From an uncultured Pseudomonadota bacterium (GTDB lineage Bacteria > Pseudomonadota > Gammaproteobacteria > Burkholderiales > SG8-39), in NCBI GenBank assembly GCA_903829815.1, contig CAIKRR010000038.1, positions 1 through 64,000 on the forward strand: a stretch of DNA of 64,000 nt, given 5' to 3'. Both the position numbers and the translations under genes were made by a program. Of this stretch, positions 63,542 through 64,000 are shown piece by piece; the stretch's first letter is position 1, and every line of letters starts with the position of its first letter. Under the pieces are notes generated by a model. That model had not been told where the DNA came from, ran no database searches, and saw only the letters and a program-made list of their open reading frames with translations.

Positions 63542-63994
63542 TCAGCTCTGCGCCCATGGCAGGCCGGCGTGGCGCCAGCCGCCTGTCGAATTGCGATGTC
63601 CGGCTGCATCCGGATCGCCCTCGAATCCTTCGAGCACATTGATGGCGAGCGTATAGCCTAGCTGTGTCGCAGCCTCGGCTGCCGCTGCCGAGCGACCACC
63701 GCTGCGGCACAGGAACAGGAGCGGACGTGTCCGGTCGGGTACTGCAGCCTGCAATTGGGCGGCAAAGTCGGCGTTGCGTCCGGCAGGGTAGTGATTCCAC
63801 TCGATCTCGATGGCTGCTGGCACGCGCCCGACGTAGGCCCACTCGGCGCGGGTGCGCACGTCGACCAGCACCGCATCGGGGAGTGCTTCGCGCAGTGCGT
63901 GGGCGTCGCGAGGCGCGAGTGCGCCGGCATAGGGCAGAGACCGGCTACGGCCGACCTCCAGGGCTTGCTCGAGCAGGTTGGCAGGGGTGCTCAT
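63542..63994 (-). CDS. rhodanese-like domain protein
   Basis: The 150-residue protein is a single rhodanese domain: DAVLVDVRTRAEWAYVGRVP, then AAIEIEWNHYP, and the active-site loop LLFLCRSGGRSAAAAEAATQ with the persulfide cysteine C96. Such proteins move sulfane sulfur between thiols. It is 57 bases upstream of the gamma-glutamyltransferase-like gene in the same direction, so both could serve thiol or glutathione metabolism (inference). It ends seven bases before the window edge. Confidence 0.9.
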   Translation of the reverse strand: MSTPANLLEQALEVGRSRSLPYAGALAPRDAHALREALPDAVLVDVRTRAEWAYVGRVPAAIEIEWNHYPAGRNADFAAQLQAAVPDRTRPLLFLCRSGGRSAAAAEAATQLGYTLAINVLEGFEGDPDAAGHRNSTGGWRHAGLPWAQS

Positions 63995-64000
63995 CGTTGA

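Overview
The window is GC-rich, densely coded chromosomal DNA of the kind found in Betaproteobacteria, most likely order Burkholderiales. The reasons are two periplasmic Bug-type (tripartite tricarboxylate family) binding proteins, the gshA-gshB-EIIA-ptsH-ptsI block, the metX-metW pair, the zapA-6S RNA order, a homodimeric-type pyruvate dehydrogenase E1, the small ribosomal protein THX and several DUFs common in that order. I see no phage, integrase, insertion sequence or CRISPR array. The genus cannot be fixed from the sequence alone.

Layout. 0-8 kb: Bug binding protein and a crotonase (one minus-strand unit), a DsbA/FrnE-like thiol oxidoreductase convergent with lgt, an EamA exporter, ilvD, a MaoC dehydratase, an AhpD-like protein whose ribosome binding site lies inside a perfect hairpin, and two small envelope proteins. 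8-14 kb: tRNA-Arg(CCG), a membrane-anchored cytochrome c5, glutathione synthesis (gshA, gshB) and an incomplete, probably regulatory PTS (EIIA-Man type, HPr, EI). 14-24 kb: a SAM-II-like riboswitch in front of metX-metW, ampG, DUF2905, a GST, a MidA-like methyltransferase, a pteridine-reductase-like SDR, ttcA, and a GMC dehydrogenase with its small Tat-type subunit. 24-32 kb: an HTH domain that reads in frame into an alanine-glyoxylate-type aminotransferase, an Lrp regulator divergent from an orphan PDH-type E1, a CysB-like LysR regulator and a MATE exporter.

32-41 kb holds a TfoX-domain protein, a 2OG-Fe(II) oxygenase, THX, priA, an AT-rich spacer with three consensus DnaA boxes, hemE, an EVE protein, 6S RNA, zapA and a ZapB-like coiled coil. 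It ends with a TonB receptor under a cobalamin riboswitch and a divergent btuF. 41-51 kb is a lipopolysaccharide core block (two GT9 and two GT4 glycosyltransferases, msbA, a DUF4254 protein), followed by rsmE, argA and yggX. 51-58 kb is a five-gene minus-strand operon of unknown pathway: two aconitase-type dehydratase subunits, two hydantoinase/oxoprolinase subunits and an NAD-dependent epimerase. 58-64 kb has a TPP riboswitch with thiC, a second Bug protein, uppP, a gamma-glutamyltransferase-family protein and a rhodanese.

Most of the window is housekeeping. The points that deserve a second look are the HTH-aminotransferase fusion, the hairpin that buries a Shine-Dalgarno sequence, the SAM-II element with an inserted hairpin, the possible origin at priA-hemE, and the dehydratase-hydantoinase-epimerase operon.
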